Positions 26,060 to 34,338 of a DNA stretch of 52,257 nt are shown here, piece by piece. The position numbers and the translations under genes are program-made. The DNA is taken from positions 1 through 52,257 of the forward strand of contig DBHR01000007.1 of assembly GCA_002296225.1 (NCBI GenBank), in the 5' to 3' direction. This stretch comes from Acidobacteria bacterium UBA823. Its GTDB lineage: Bacteria > Acidobacteriota > Vicinamibacteria > Vicinamibacterales > UBA823. Numbering within the stretch: position 1 is the first letter of the stretch; each line of letters begins with the position of its first letter. The notes beneath the pieces were generated by a model. The model searched no databases and was not told where the DNA came from. It saw only the letters and a list, made by a program, of their open reading frames with translations.

Positions 26060-26089
26060 TTGAAATGACAATCGTGTAGGTTGTACGAT
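26060..26089 (+). promoter_or_regulatory. Candidate sigma70-type promoter of the ferredoxin-nuoBI unit
   Basis: TTGAAA (26060-26065), 18-bp spacer, TACGAT (26084-26089). The predicted start gives a leader of about 45 nt ending in GGGAGG and GAGGA before ATG 26142. It separates this unit from the Box genes. Confidence 0.45.
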
Positions 26090-26141
26090 GTGGGGTTGTG
26101 ATCTGACATTCTAGTAATAGTAGAGGGAGGTTGAGGACGGC

Positions 26142-26405
26142 ATGGCTTATAGCATCTGCGAACCCTGTATTGGCACGAAGGACTCGGCGTGCGTTGACGT
26201 CTGTCCGGTCGACTGTATTCATCCGCGGAAGGACGAGCCCGAGTTTGAGGCGGAGACGAAGCTCTACATCCATCCGGACGAGTGTATCGACTGCGGCGCC
26301 TGCGTGCCGGCTTGCCCAGTCGAGGCCATTTTTGCGAACGACGAAGTGCCCGACAAGTGGTCTGAGTACATCGACATCGATGCGAAGTGGTTTGAGGGTA
26401 AGTAG
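26142..26405 (+). CDS. 7Fe/8Fe-type bacterial ferredoxin
   Basis: Small electron carrier, 87 aa, of the FdxA type. The N-terminal cysteines C9, C17 and C21, with extra C6 and C25, and the C-terminal C48-x2-C51-x2-C54-x3-C58 match the 3Fe-4S plus 4Fe-4S pattern. The last third (VPDKWSEYIDIDAKWF) is the conserved tail of this family. It has its own promoter and a Shine-Dalgarno. It lies after the Box genes and before orphan nuoB-nuoI, so it could feed electrons to BoxB or interact with a partial complex I. Both roles are inference. Confidence 0.92.
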   Translation: MAYSICEPCIGTKDSACVDVCPVDCIHPRKDEPEFEAETKLYIHPDECIDCGACVPACPVEAIFANDEVPDKWSEYIDIDAKWFEGK

Positions 26406-26477
26406 TGCGCGTGTGAAGGTGCGAGCCGTCGTACCGGCAGCATATTGACCAGGGTAGTGACGCACCGGGAGACCGCT

Positions 26478-27014
26478 ATGGGGTTAATTGATCAGCGATT
26501 CGACGACAACATCATCACGACGAATTTGGACAAGATCCTAAACTGGGCCCGCCGGTCGTCGCTCTGGCCGATGGGCTTCGGGCTGGCGTGCTGTGCGATC
26601 GAAATGATGGCGACGTCAGCGTCGCGCTTTGACATTTCACGCTTTGGAGCCGAGGTCTTTCGCGCTTCGCCTCGCCAGTCGGATCTGATGATTGTGGCCG
26701 GAACGGTAACGAAGAAGATGGCGCCAGTTCTCCGCCGTTTATATGATCAAATGCCCGAGCCGAAATGGGTTATTTCGATGGGTAGCTGTTCGAACGCTGG
26801 CGGCCCGTTCCCGACTTACAGCGTACTGCAGGGTGTCGATAAGATCGTACCGGTTGATGTGTACATCTCCGGCTGTCCACCGCGGCCCGAGGCTTTACTA
26901 TACGGGTTGATGCGGCTACAGGATAAGATCCGGAAGGAGAATACCGTGCTGCGTCGTCCGCGTGTGATCAAGGTTGGTGAGACTGAGCCCGTACTCGTCG
27001 AGGACCGAGGGTAG
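26478..27014 (+). CDS. nuoB: NADH-quinone oxidoreductase subunit B
   Basis: Complex I subunit that carries the terminal N2 4Fe-4S cluster and lines the quinone site, 178 aa. All four cluster cysteines are present: C38 and C39 (GLACCAIEMM), C104 (MGSCSNAGG) and C133 (SGCPPRPEAL). ATG 26478 has GGGAG 7 nt upstream; the longer frame from 26445 is not conserved. Only nuoB and nuoI are here. The other nuo genes are not adjacent on either side, which is unusual for a bacterium. Confidence 0.95.
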   Translation: MGLIDQRFDDNIITTNLDKILNWARRSSLWPMGFGLACCAIEMMATSASRFDISRFGAEVFRASPRQSDLMIVAGTVTKKMAPVLRRLYDQMPEPKWVISMGSCSNAGGPFPTYSVLQGVDKIVPVDVYISGCPPRPEALLYGLMRLQDKIRKENTVLRRPRVIKVGETEPVLVEDRG

Positions 27015-27019
27015 CTGCT

Positions 27020-27490
27020 GTGCAGACGCTCAAGAATTTCTTTCGAACGGTGTTCCTGATCGACTTGCTGAAGGGGCTCTGGGTGACGCTTAAATACACT
27101 CCCCAGCCAGCCTTCACGTTCCAGTATCCAGCTGAACGGCGGCCTGTTGCGGCTAGGTTCCGTGGTCTGCTGCGGCTCCAAGTCGAGCCAGAGACCGGCG
27201 CGCAGACCTGCATCGTCTGCGATCAATGCGCCAAGGTGTGCCCCGACGACCTGATTTCACTCGGCGGCCATCGTGAGCCGGGCCAGAAGATTAAGATTCT
27301 TGACTATTTTGATTTCAATCTATCGCGCTGCAGTTTCTGCGGCCTGTGCTCGGAGGTCTGTCCGACGAAGCCGGTCAAGGCCTTAATCATGAGTGAGGAT
27401 TACGAACTCGGATCCTACAGTCGTAACACGCAGATCCTCCGCGTCGACGAGATGTATGACGGCGTGCCGATAGAGCAGTACACGCGCTAA
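27020..27490 (+). CDS. nuoI: NADH-quinone oxidoreductase subunit I (ferredoxin-like)
   Basis: Complex I subunit with two 4Fe-4S clusters (N6a/N6b), 156 aa. The two CxxCxxCxxxCP motifs are C64-C74 and C104-C114. The N-terminal KGLWVTLKYTPQPAFTFQYP is the NuoI amphipathic helix. It starts with GTG at 27020, five bases after the nuoB stop, so the two are translationally linked. No nuoH or nuoJ follows. Together with NuoB it makes only part of the connecting module of complex I. Confidence 0.94.
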   Translation: MQTLKNFFRTVFLIDLLKGLWVTLKYTPQPAFTFQYPAERRPVAARFRGLLRLQVEPETGAQTCIVCDQCAKVCPDDLISLGGHREPGQKIKILDYFDFNLSRCSFCGLCSEVCPTKPVKALIMSEDYELGSYSRNTQILRVDEMYDGVPIEQYTR

Positions 27491-27557
27491 CCAGACGTTC
27501 GTCCCGGCCCGTGTGGGGGCCAGCTTATCCACCTCGCTTGGTATTCTTAGAAATCTC

Positions 27558-29066
27558 GTGCGAATAGGGTTTCGCCAGATGCTCGCCGTCACCGCAGCGC
27601 TGGTGGCGCTGTCGGTGGTGGTCGGTCGGAGCGAGGATTCCACCTACAGTGCCATCCAGTTGCAGTTGGCCGACTTACTGATCGCAGAAGAGCGGTTTCC
27701 TGAGGCACTGGAGGCGTTCGCGCGAGCTAAGGAGGACGCAACGCGTGAGCAGTTGTTCCGCGCGCGACGGGGGACGGTGCTGTCGCTTCTGCGTTTGGCC
27801 CGATTTGCCGATGCACGTGTAGAGGCCGAGTCCGCTCGTGCCGAGTTACCTGACGAGCCCGAGGCGATCGCAATGTCTGGCGATACCCTCTGGGCCGCTG
27901 GGCTCTTTGATGAAGCCGAGGACGCGTTTCTGGACGCCCTGGCGCGCGACCCGGACATCGCCCGTGGACATCACGGCCGCGCCAAATCGTTGATGAGTCG
28001 GAACGAGCTCGACGCGGCGCTCGACGCGGCGCAGCAGGCGCTGGTGCTGTCGCCTCGCGATGGCGAGTTCCACCACACTGTCGGTACTATCTACAAGCAG
28101 ATGCATCGCTACGAGGAGGCAGCTGTTGCTTTCGGTAACTACGTCAACTTGCTGCCGAAGAAGGGCCAGAGCGCCAGGGCGGCATGGTCCCGCGCTCAGA
28201 TTAGGTTTCTGCGCTCATTAGGGCGCCGGACGCCATTCGACATGAATCCCGACGTTGCCGAGAAGCTGCACACGGTGCCGTTCAGGCTCGAGCAGGACAA
28301 GATCGTTGTTAAGGCGCGTGTGAATGGAAATCGCGCAATCGACTTTGTCGTCGACACGGGTGCCGAGCAGACGGTCGTTTCCCGGGAGGTCGGACAACGA
28401 TCTGGCGTGAAGCCGGTTGTATACACCCTGAGCGCTGGCGTCGGAGAAATTGGTCTCCGCGGGTTACAAATCGGCTGGATTGATTCGCTTGAGATTGGTT
28501 CGCTGAAGATAGACAACGTACCGTGTCTCATCAAGAATCCGCCGCTGGCCGGTATGCCAACGCGCGAAACCGAGAGTTTTTCGCCGCTCGCTGCAGGGCT
28601 CTCGGTTGTCGTCGACTATGAGCGCCAGCTGTTGACGGTCGGGCGTCGGATTCCTGAGGAATCTGCTGATGTCGTGCTGCCGCTCCGGCAGCATCGCCTC
28701 GTCACCGTGCGTGGCACGATCAACGAACAGGATGCCAGCTTCGTTTTAGATACGGGCGGTGAGGTCATCTCTATCAGCTCTCAGGCAGCGAGCACGCTGA
28801 ACTACCGGCCGCCTGTGCGACATCTACCGCTGCGGGTGTATGGGTCGTCAGGATGGGATCGGGATGCGTTCCTGCTTCCCGGTATCAACCTCATGTTCAA
28901 CACGATCGCGTTTCCGAACTACCCGGTCGTCGTGCTCAATCTGCAGGCGCCCAGCGCGCTACTCGGCTTCCAGTTGGGGGGCATCATCGGGCACACTTTT
29001 CTTAGCCGCTTCCGGGTGGCAATTGATCTTGAGGAGAGTGTCGTTCGGCTGCAAGACATCTCCTAG
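27558..29066 (+). CDS. Secreted TPR protein with two retropepsin-like aspartyl protease domains
   Basis: About 502 aa. From GTG 27558 the N-terminus (MRIGFRQMLAVTAALVALSVVVG) is a good signal peptide, so the protein is probably periplasmic. Residues about 30-220 are TPR-like helices (repeated L-x-x-A-x-x-A patterns). Two aspartyl-protease halves follow, with catalytic motifs VVDTGAEQTVV at D266 and VLDTGGEVISI at D398. Each also has a flap-like glycine-rich region. Two DTG motifs in one chain can form a pepsin-like active site without dimerisation. The substrate is unknown. GTG 27513 and ATG 27579 are alternative starts. It is on the plus strand alone, 68 bp after nuoI. Confidence 0.75.
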   Translation: MRIGFRQMLAVTAALVALSVVVGRSEDSTYSAIQLQLADLLIAEERFPEALEAFARAKEDATREQLFRARRGTVLSLLRLARFADARVEAESARAELPDEPEAIAMSGDTLWAAGLFDEAEDAFLDALARDPDIARGHHGRAKSLMSRNELDAALDAAQQALVLSPRDGEFHHTVGTIYKQMHRYEEAAVAFGNYVNLLPKKGQSARAAWSRAQIRFLRSLGRRTPFDMNPDVAEKLHTVPFRLEQDKIVVKARVNGNRAIDFVVDTGAEQTVVSREVGQRSGVKPVVYTLSAGVGEIGLRGLQIGWIDSLEIGSLKIDNVPCLIKNPPLAGMPTRETESFSPLAAGLSVVVDYERQLLTVGRRIPEESADVVLPLRQHRLVTVRGTINEQDASFVLDTGGEVISISSQAASTLNYRPPVRHLPLRVYGSSGWDRDAFLLPGINLMFNTIAFPNYPVVVLNLQAPSALLGFQLGGIIGHTFLSRFRVAIDLEESVVRLQDIS

Positions 29067-29078
29067 CAGCCGATGTCT

Positions 29079-29585
29079 TTACAGAGGAAAATCGTCTGCG
29101 GCTAGGCGTCCTCGGTTCTTGAGGCGCTCGGCGCGCCGATCGCGGGCCGCCTTTGCGCGTCGGGTGTCGTCGACTGACTCGACGAGCAGTGGTGGGATGG
29201 GCGTAGGCCGGCCCTCTTCGTCGACGCCGACGAATGTCAGAAACGCGCGGCTGGTTAAGCGCCGCGTGCCAGTCAGCGCCTCCTCGGACAAAACCTCCAC
29301 TGCAACTTCGAGCGACGTGCGGAACGTGCAGGTGACGCGCGATCGGAGGATGAGCAAGTCTCCGACCTTGACGGGGTGCAGAAACTCGACACCATCTACC
29401 GACGCCGTCACGACCCGGCTCCGTGTATGGCGGTGACTGGCGATGACTCCCGCGATGTCGATCAGATGCATTACCGACCCACCAAGCATGAAGCCCGATG
29501 GGTTGGCGTCGTTCGGCAAGACCACGTGGACCGTCTCTGAGGCTGAGTCCCCCGGACGGCGCGGCTTGAGCTGGTCGCTGGTCAA
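29079..29585 (-). CDS. Acyl-CoA thioesterase (hot-dog fold)
   Basis: Acyl-CoA hydrolase of the YciA/ACOT type, 168 aa. It has ANPSGFMLGGSVMHLIDIAGVIASHRHTRSRVVTASVDGVEFLHPVKVGDLL, where the Gly-rich helix entry and Asp are characteristic. The segment FLTFVGVDEEGRPTPIPPL is also a YciA-like signature. The C-terminal 30 residues are basic and poorly conserved. The TTG start at 29585 overlaps the stop of the small upstream ORF as TTGA, which supports it as a coupled start. It may release free acids from stalled CoA pools. Confidence 0.88.
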   Translation of the reverse strand: MTSDQLKPRRPGDSASETVHVVLPNDANPSGFMLGGSVMHLIDIAGVIASHRHTRSRVVTASVDGVEFLHPVKVGDLLILRSRVTCTFRTSLEVAVEVLSEEALTGTRRLTSRAFLTFVGVDEEGRPTPIPPLLVESVDDTRRAKAARDRRAERLKNRGRLAADDFPL

Positions 29586-29719
29586 TTTGCCAACCCCAGG
29601 TCGAGAACCACGCGCCGGGGCACATGCAGTTCGTTTGGGGGGTTGTTACTGCCCAGCAAGCGTAACTCGAGGGAATCGGCCAGGAGGATTTCAGCGTTCT
29701 TTGCGTCGGGTGGGGGCAT
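29582..29719 (-). CDS. Putative 45-aa protein coupled to the thioesterase gene
   Basis: A 45-codon ORF (ATG 29719, TGA 29582-29584) begins MPPPDAKNAEILLADSLELR and ends RRVVLDLGLAN. Its stop overlaps the thioesterase TTG start (TTGA). Codon use looks coding, with many GC third positions. A GATG lies upstream but no clear ribosome site. It fills the gap between the large fusion gene and the thioesterase. No family is recognised; it could be a remnant of a larger gene. Confidence 0.35.
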   Translation of the reverse strand: MPPPDAKNAEILLADSLELRLLGSNNPPNELHVPRRVVLDLGLAN

Positions 29720-29770
29720 CGTGCGGCGCCGCTGAGCGACCGGACCGCGTAGCCCGGCCACCCAGCGCTG

Positions 29771-32700
29771 CTAGAAGTCGAATCCCATCCAGATGTCGAA
29801 CTGGCGTTTGCGGAACGCCGCGCTGCCACCCGTCGAGGCAAACAGCACATCCTCCCAGTCCTTATTGAAGAGCGTTCGCCACGACCAGTCGAAGTGGATC
29901 GGGAATCCCAGCGCGAATGTTTCGAGGCCGAAGCCGTATGAACTCCGTGCGTGCACCAGTCTGAATCCGTCGATCGGCACTGGAGAGCCATACTCCGGAT
30001 TAGGTTGGCCGTTCTGATCGAAAGTAAAAAGCAGTAGCGGCCGGTAGGATTCAGAATTCGATGCGGCCGGTGTAAAATTTTGGCTGTTGAGGCCGGCTCC
30101 GCCGACGCCGAAGAAGAGCACACCCCGGAAGCCTCCCACGACCCCGAATGGTGTCAACATCGCTTCGATTAGCGGAAACCGTAACTCGGCGTTCGCGAAA
30201 AATGCCTTGTGTCCGACGAACTCCAGATAGTTGTAGCCTCTTAATTCTGAATTACCGCCGAAGAAGGTGAAGTTCGGGCTTTCCCCCCAACTCTGAAAGC
30301 CTCGCGCTCGGAGTGCCAAAAGCGCGGTTTCTCCGAGCCGGAAATAGGCGCGGGCATCGGCATCAACGCTCCGCTGCGAAAGCGTGTTGCCCATCTTCGG
30401 CGCGTACTCGAACGCCAACCGCATCGTATTGCCCGCCACCGGGCCGAACTCCCGGAAGACCGTCGTCTCCTGAACGAAGGCGATACTCATTGGTACGAAT
30501 GTGCCATCACGGAAGATAGTGGCGCCGTACCGAGCCTGCTGGGCCTGGGTGCTCGCTGCCTCCAGCGTTGGGTCATTGAATTGCTCTTGGTAATTCGCCA
30601 TGCCAGCCGACATTTCGAGCCGTCGATATTTACTGAACGGATAGATGCCGAAAAGTGTCCCACCCTGCATGGACGTTGTCGCAAATGCAGCGTCCCGATT
30701 AAACAAGCCGTATGACTGATAGGTCGGCGTGCCGAAGAAGAACTGGGTTTGCGAGAAGGCCTGCGCGCCCCACTGGAACCGGCCAGCCAAGTTGACGTAC
30801 GAAAATGCCATCGTCCGATACTCGGCAATCGACGCAGCGTACAAGTTGAATTGCTGCTCACCCAGTATGTCAGTGAAACTCAGGCTCGACCCGCCATAGA
30901 GGTCCCCACTGTTTGTTACACCGACGTTCACCGGGGGTCGGCCTTCGAGGAATAAGTTCTCGAACGTGCCCTTTTTTCGGCTGTTGTCTGCAATGAGTGT
31001 GTGCGACAACGGCGCCTGGAAATCGATGACCGGGCCCGGGCCGCCGAAATCGGCTGTTACCACGCTGGACAGTGGTTCCTCCACCTCCACGGCATGGACA
31101 CCGTAATTGCCCCTGTGGTAGCTCACGAACGCGACCTCAGGGCCGTCGTCGGTTTGGAGCACGACTGGAGAGACGTTCCCCGACAGCGCGTCGGTGTACT
31201 GCTCCAGCGCGCCAGTCGATAGTGCCAACGTCCACAGGTTGTAGATGTTACCGTTGCGGGCCGTGTCGGGGTCGATTGGTTGTAGCGGATCGAGTGCCGT
31301 GGAGGAGAACACGATTTTGTCCTCGTCCATGAACTGCGCTGCGGTCTCGTCGTGGGCGCCGAAGGTCAATTGCAGTTTGTCACCCGTTTCGAGGTCCAAG
31401 CGGAACAGCTTGTTGTTTCCGCTGATACGAGCCAGATAGACAAGAGATCGCCCATCTGGCGAAAACGTTGGGGCATAGTCCGCGAAGGGGTCGTTCGTGA
31501 CATTGGTGACCTCGCCTGTGACCAAATCGGCGATGTAAATGTCACCGATGGCGTTTTGCAGCGCGGAGAACGCGACCCGGCGGCCATCAGAGGCGATGTC
31601 AGGGGATTCGGGCTCGTCGACCGTCGTCATGTCGACCCGCTGTTCAATGTTACGGCTGACGACGTCCCGCAGGATGAGTGTCTTTTGCTTGCCCTTGCGG
31701 ACAAAGTAGGCGAGCTGGTCGCCGGTTGGTGACCACGACATCCACGGCACGGTGTTCCACCGCGCACCAGAAACGGTGATGTATTCGTAGCCGTCGTTCT
31801 GCGAAAAGCCGGGGGTCAGGTTTCTGACGATATTGCCATCTTGGGCGGAGATTAAGACGATGTCGAGTTCTCGGTCCTTAATGTTCGTCGCCACGGCCGC
31901 CAGCAGTTCACCAGATGGTGATGGTTCAATGGAGTAGACAGCGATGAACTCGGAGCGGTCCGGGTCGGGTGCCAGATTGGTTCCGTAGTCGTCGATCCGT
32001 TCCTTGTCCCGGAACGGGCTGAAGCGGTCTTCGAGGTATCGAGAGAACTCAATGTCGAACTCTTCGGCCGAGAGGCGGAACGCTTCCTGATAAGGCTCGG
32101 CACCCCCGCCGATGGCGTTCGTCCGTAAGGCGAAGAGGAACTGGCGGATGCCCTCCTTGCCTCCCCTGGCCTCCATGAACTCGAAGGCGGCGTGGCCGAG
32201 ATTGTAGGGCAACCTAGGGCTGCTGAAGCCGGAGAATTCGTCCGGCTCGGCCATCTTAGGCACGATGTCGTTGACCGCGGCGTCGCGAACCATCATCAGG
32301 TCCAGCGGGTGCCACACGCCTGTCAGATAGTCGGCTAGGCCTTCGTCGACCCACAGGGGTATGCCGCTACGGATAATGCCCCGCGGGATGATGTCGAACT
32401 CGAAGATGTGGGCGAGCTCGTGCGTGATGAGTCGGTACAGCTGGTCGGGTGGCTCGTCAATGGGTAAGACCATCCGATTCCGGACAGGCTCGGCGAAGGC
32501 GGCGACACCTTCCGGCATGTCGGCCGGGATCACGTTCTGTTGCTCAAATTCGCTGTGTGTCTTGAACAAAACGAGAGAAACCTTAAACGCTAGTTCGTGT
32601 CTTAGATCGGAGCTGACCTGCTGGTAAGCGCTCTCGGCGTAACCGGCCACTCGCTCTAGGTGCTGTTCAAGCTCTGGGTAATAGTACATTTCGAAATGGT

Positions 32701-32869
32701 CAGTCGTGTAGATCTGCCAATCGAAATTATCGTATTTCACCCTGGCTTTGCCGTAGTAGGGGAGGTATCGATTTTGTGCGACGGCAGTGAGCGTCGCGCC
32801 GAGCGAGAAGAGCACCACCAAACCAGCGCTTAGGGTTACGCGAATTCCTTGCCATTGGCGAGTGCGCAT
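29771..32869 (-). CDS. Peptidase MA-like / TolB-type beta-propeller / outer-membrane beta-barrel fusion
   Basis: The 1032-aa protein has a signal peptide (hydrophobic to AVAQ near 31). Residues about 50-290 form a gluzincin-like metallopeptidase with ITHELAHIFEF (H150, H154) and WVDEGLADYLTG (E176). Residues about 300-640 contain repeated beta-propeller strands such as WSPTGDQLAYFV, SDGRRVAFSA and FSPDGRSLVYLA, typical of TolB/WD40-like PD40 repeats. The last 350 residues are a beta-barrel with alternating aromatic strands and a terminal FDIWMGFDF, the aromatic C-terminal signal of outer-membrane proteins. It should be inserted in the outer membrane by BAM. The ATG follows GAGGTAGG. The function is unknown. 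Confidence 0.85.
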   Translation of the reverse strand: MRTRQWQGIRVTLSAGLVVLFSLGATLTAVAQNRYLPYYGKARVKYDNFDWQIYTTDHFEMYYYPELEQHLERVAGYAESAYQQVSSDLRHELAFKVSLVLFKTHSEFEQQNVIPADMPEGVAAFAEPVRNRMVLPIDEPPDQLYRLITHELAHIFEFDIIPRGIIRSGIPLWVDEGLADYLTGVWHPLDLMMVRDAAVNDIVPKMAEPDEFSGFSSPRLPYNLGHAAFEFMEARGGKEGIRQFLFALRTNAIGGGAEPYQEAFRLSAEEFDIEFSRYLEDRFSPFRDKERIDDYGTNLAPDPDRSEFIAVYSIEPSPSGELLAAVATNIKDRELDIVLISAQDGNIVRNLTPGFSQNDGYEYITVSGARWNTVPWMSWSPTGDQLAYFVRKGKQKTLILRDVVSRNIEQRVDMTTVDEPESPDIASDGRRVAFSALQNAIGDIYIADLVTGEVTNVTNDPFADYAPTFSPDGRSLVYLARISGNNKLFRLDLETGDKLQLTFGAHDETAAQFMDEDKIVFSSTALDPLQPIDPDTARNGNIYNLWTLALSTGALEQYTDALSGNVSPVVLQTDDGPEVAFVSYHRGNYGVHAVEVEEPLSSVVTADFGGPGPVIDFQAPLSHTLIADNSRKKGTFENLFLEGRPPVNVGVTNSGDLYGGSSLSFTDILGEQQFNLYAASIAEYRTMAFSYVNLAGRFQWGAQAFSQTQFFFGTPTYQSYGLFNRDAAFATTSMQGGTLFGIYPFSKYRRLEMSAGMANYQEQFNDPTLEAASTQAQQARYGATIFRDGTFVPMSIAFVQETTVFREFGPVAGNTMRLAFEYAPKMGNTLSQRSVDADARAYFRLGETALLALRARGFQSWGESPNFTFFGGNSELRGYNYLEFVGHKAFFANAELRFPLIEAMLTPFGVVGGFRGVLFFGVGGAGLNSQNFTPAASNSESYRPLLLFTFDQNGQPNPEYGSPVPIDGFRLVHARSSYGFGLETFALGFPIHFDWSWRTLFNKDWEDVLFASTGGSAAFRKRQFDIWMGFDF

Positions 32870-33283
32870 TAGACCTACCTCGCGTGTCAGTTAGAGCGGA
32901 AAATCAACCTCCAACGACAGAGACTGCAATGTTACCGTAGCTGTGCCGGTGCCCGCAACGCTAGATATCCCGGTGGGTCGAACGTGACATTAGCAAGATT
33001 GTTGTCGCGGAAGTTCCCGTGGCGACACTCGTCTGCACTGGTGCGAAGGGGGTCCCGGTTCACCTTACGTTGCGGCGGACTCAACACGGAGCGTGACCGG
33101 CAACTTGAGATTACCTAGCACAACGCGATAACCTGACCGGAGAACGAGCGTATGTGCGCTTTGGTCTGCCGGGAAGATGAGGTCAGGTTAGCCAGGGTGG
33201 CCGCGTTAATACGTCGGATAGTGGGTTGAGACGTCGAGACGAAGGCCGCCGGTACGTTAATCTCAGAACGAGGGCTGACGAGC
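32870..33283. other. 414-bp intergenic region with a palindrome and a possible promoter
   Basis: No gene is supportable here. TAACCTGACC (33129-33138) and GGTCAGGTTA (33181-33190) form a perfect 10-bp inverted repeat 42 bp apart. An internal AGCG/CGCT stem-loop lies within it. TTGAGA (33105-33110) with 16-bp spacing to GATAAC (33127-33132) may be a promoter for tlpA, its -10 overlapping the left arm. Confidence 0.35.
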
Positions 33284-33847
33284 ATGAAGTGGCAATGGAT
33301 AACAGCAGCCGTGGCGGCGTTTGCACTGGCTTTTCTGACACTCCCGTTGTTTCCGGAGAATTTGACCGCAACTCCCTCAGCCCCCTGGTTGGCGGCTGAC
33401 GCCGTTAGTGAGGCCGCGTGCGACGCTAATGCTCGTCCGGCCAATCTCGACTTCACCCTCCAGGACATGAACGGCGATACCGTCGAGTTAGCTTCGTTCA
33501 AGGGCAAGGTCATCCTGTTGAACTTCTGGGCCACTTGGTGCGGCCCCTGCAAGGTCGAGATCCCAGAGTTCGTCGAGTTGCAGAACGAATACGGTGACGA
33601 TGGCCTCGTCGTACTGGGATTATCAATCGACGACCCGGTGGAGAAGTTGAAGCCTTTTGCCGACGAGTACGAAGTCAACTATCCGCTGCTTGTGGGCCTC
33701 GGCCGCCATGATGTCCGGGAGGCTTTCGGTCCTATCTGGGGTATCCCAGTCACCGTCTACATCGACCGCAACGGGATTCTGTGCAAGAGGCACATGGGCC
33801 TGGCTACTAAGGAGCGGGTCGAACGCGACATCCGCGCGATGCTGTGA
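33284..33847 (+). CDS. TlpA/ResA-like thiol-disulfide oxidoreductase
   Basis: Periplasmic thioredoxin-fold protein, 187 aa. An N-terminal hydrophobic helix (about 5-24, WITAAVAAFALAFLTLPLF) anchors it or directs secretion. The thioredoxin domain (about 52-187) has the active-site WCGPCK at C86-C89. VVLGLSIDD and GIPVTVYIDRNG, with the cis-proline, follow. It may reduce apocytochrome c or other periplasmic thiols; no ccm genes are near. A GAGGG lies upstream of ATG 33284. Two further cysteines (C46 and one near 167) are not conserved. Confidence 0.9.
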   Translation: MKWQWITAAVAAFALAFLTLPLFPENLTATPSAPWLAADAVSEAACDANARPANLDFTLQDMNGDTVELASFKGKVILLNFWATWCGPCKVEIPEFVELQNEYGDDGLVVLGLSIDDPVEKLKPFADEYEVNYPLLVGLGRHDVREAFGPIWGIPVTVYIDRNGILCKRHMGLATKERVERDIRAML

Positions 33848-34065
33848 TCGTTAGCTGGCCTCCTGTTGTTCTCTCCAACTCGCACAGACGATCGGCCGGC
33901 GGTGTATGATGGCCCCGCATCGGTTGTCGAACGGCGCCGGTCAGAATCATCGACTGCTGAACCATGTGTGCTGAACGCGACACAAAGTTGCCGGGTTTTA
34001 GCTTCGCGAGACTGTCGTGCGGTTGCCGGCTTTCATTCCGCGTCGGTGTCGAGGGAAGTCCCGTT

Positions 34066-34209
34066 ATGGCCGTCGTGGAGTGCAAGGCGAGCACGTGCCC
34101 GCTCGCAATCCACGTCGAAGGGTTGGCCGTTTACGACCACCGCGAAGCGCTTCGTCCTCCCACGCGCCTTCAGCCAGCCGAAGAAAAAGGCTACGAGGAA
34201 GAGGGCTAG
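34066..34209 (+). CDS. Putative 47-aa small protein
   Basis: A short ORF preceded by GAGGGAAG, with 7-nt spacing to ATG 34066. The product MAVVECKASTCPLAIHVEGL... is acidic at the C-terminus and has two cysteines (C6, C11). Third positions are mostly G or C and first positions G-rich, unlike the two overlapping frames. No family is recognised. It lies between tlpA and the zinc-ribbon gene, so it may belong to their transcript. Confidence 0.35.
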   Translation: MAVVECKASTCPLAIHVEGLAVYDHREALRPPTRLQPAEEKGYEEEG

Positions 34210-34338
34210 GCTGGAAGCCGTTTGGCGTTCACGGTCGGCTTAACGTGAACGCGGTTATGCTAGGCGGCTACCACAACTATTCCTAGTCGCGGTCTGTGCC
34301 GTAGCGGTGGTGTCGGCATGGTGAGGGAGGAGTCGCGA

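Noticed and set aside
29002..30123. 373-aa minus-strand ORF across the thioesterase and fusion-gene 3' end
   Set aside because: It overlaps two well-supported genes in another frame and has low-complexity Arg/Ser/Gly composition.
33115..33678. 187-aa minus-strand ORF over the tlpA 5' region
   Set aside because: It is antisense to the clear TlpA coding frame and has a Ser/Thr/Ala-rich composition with no recognisable motif.
33866..34243. 125-aa plus-strand ORF and an 89-aa ORF after tlpA
   Set aside because: Arg/Ser-rich shadows; the 34066 frame has the better ribosome site and codon pattern.
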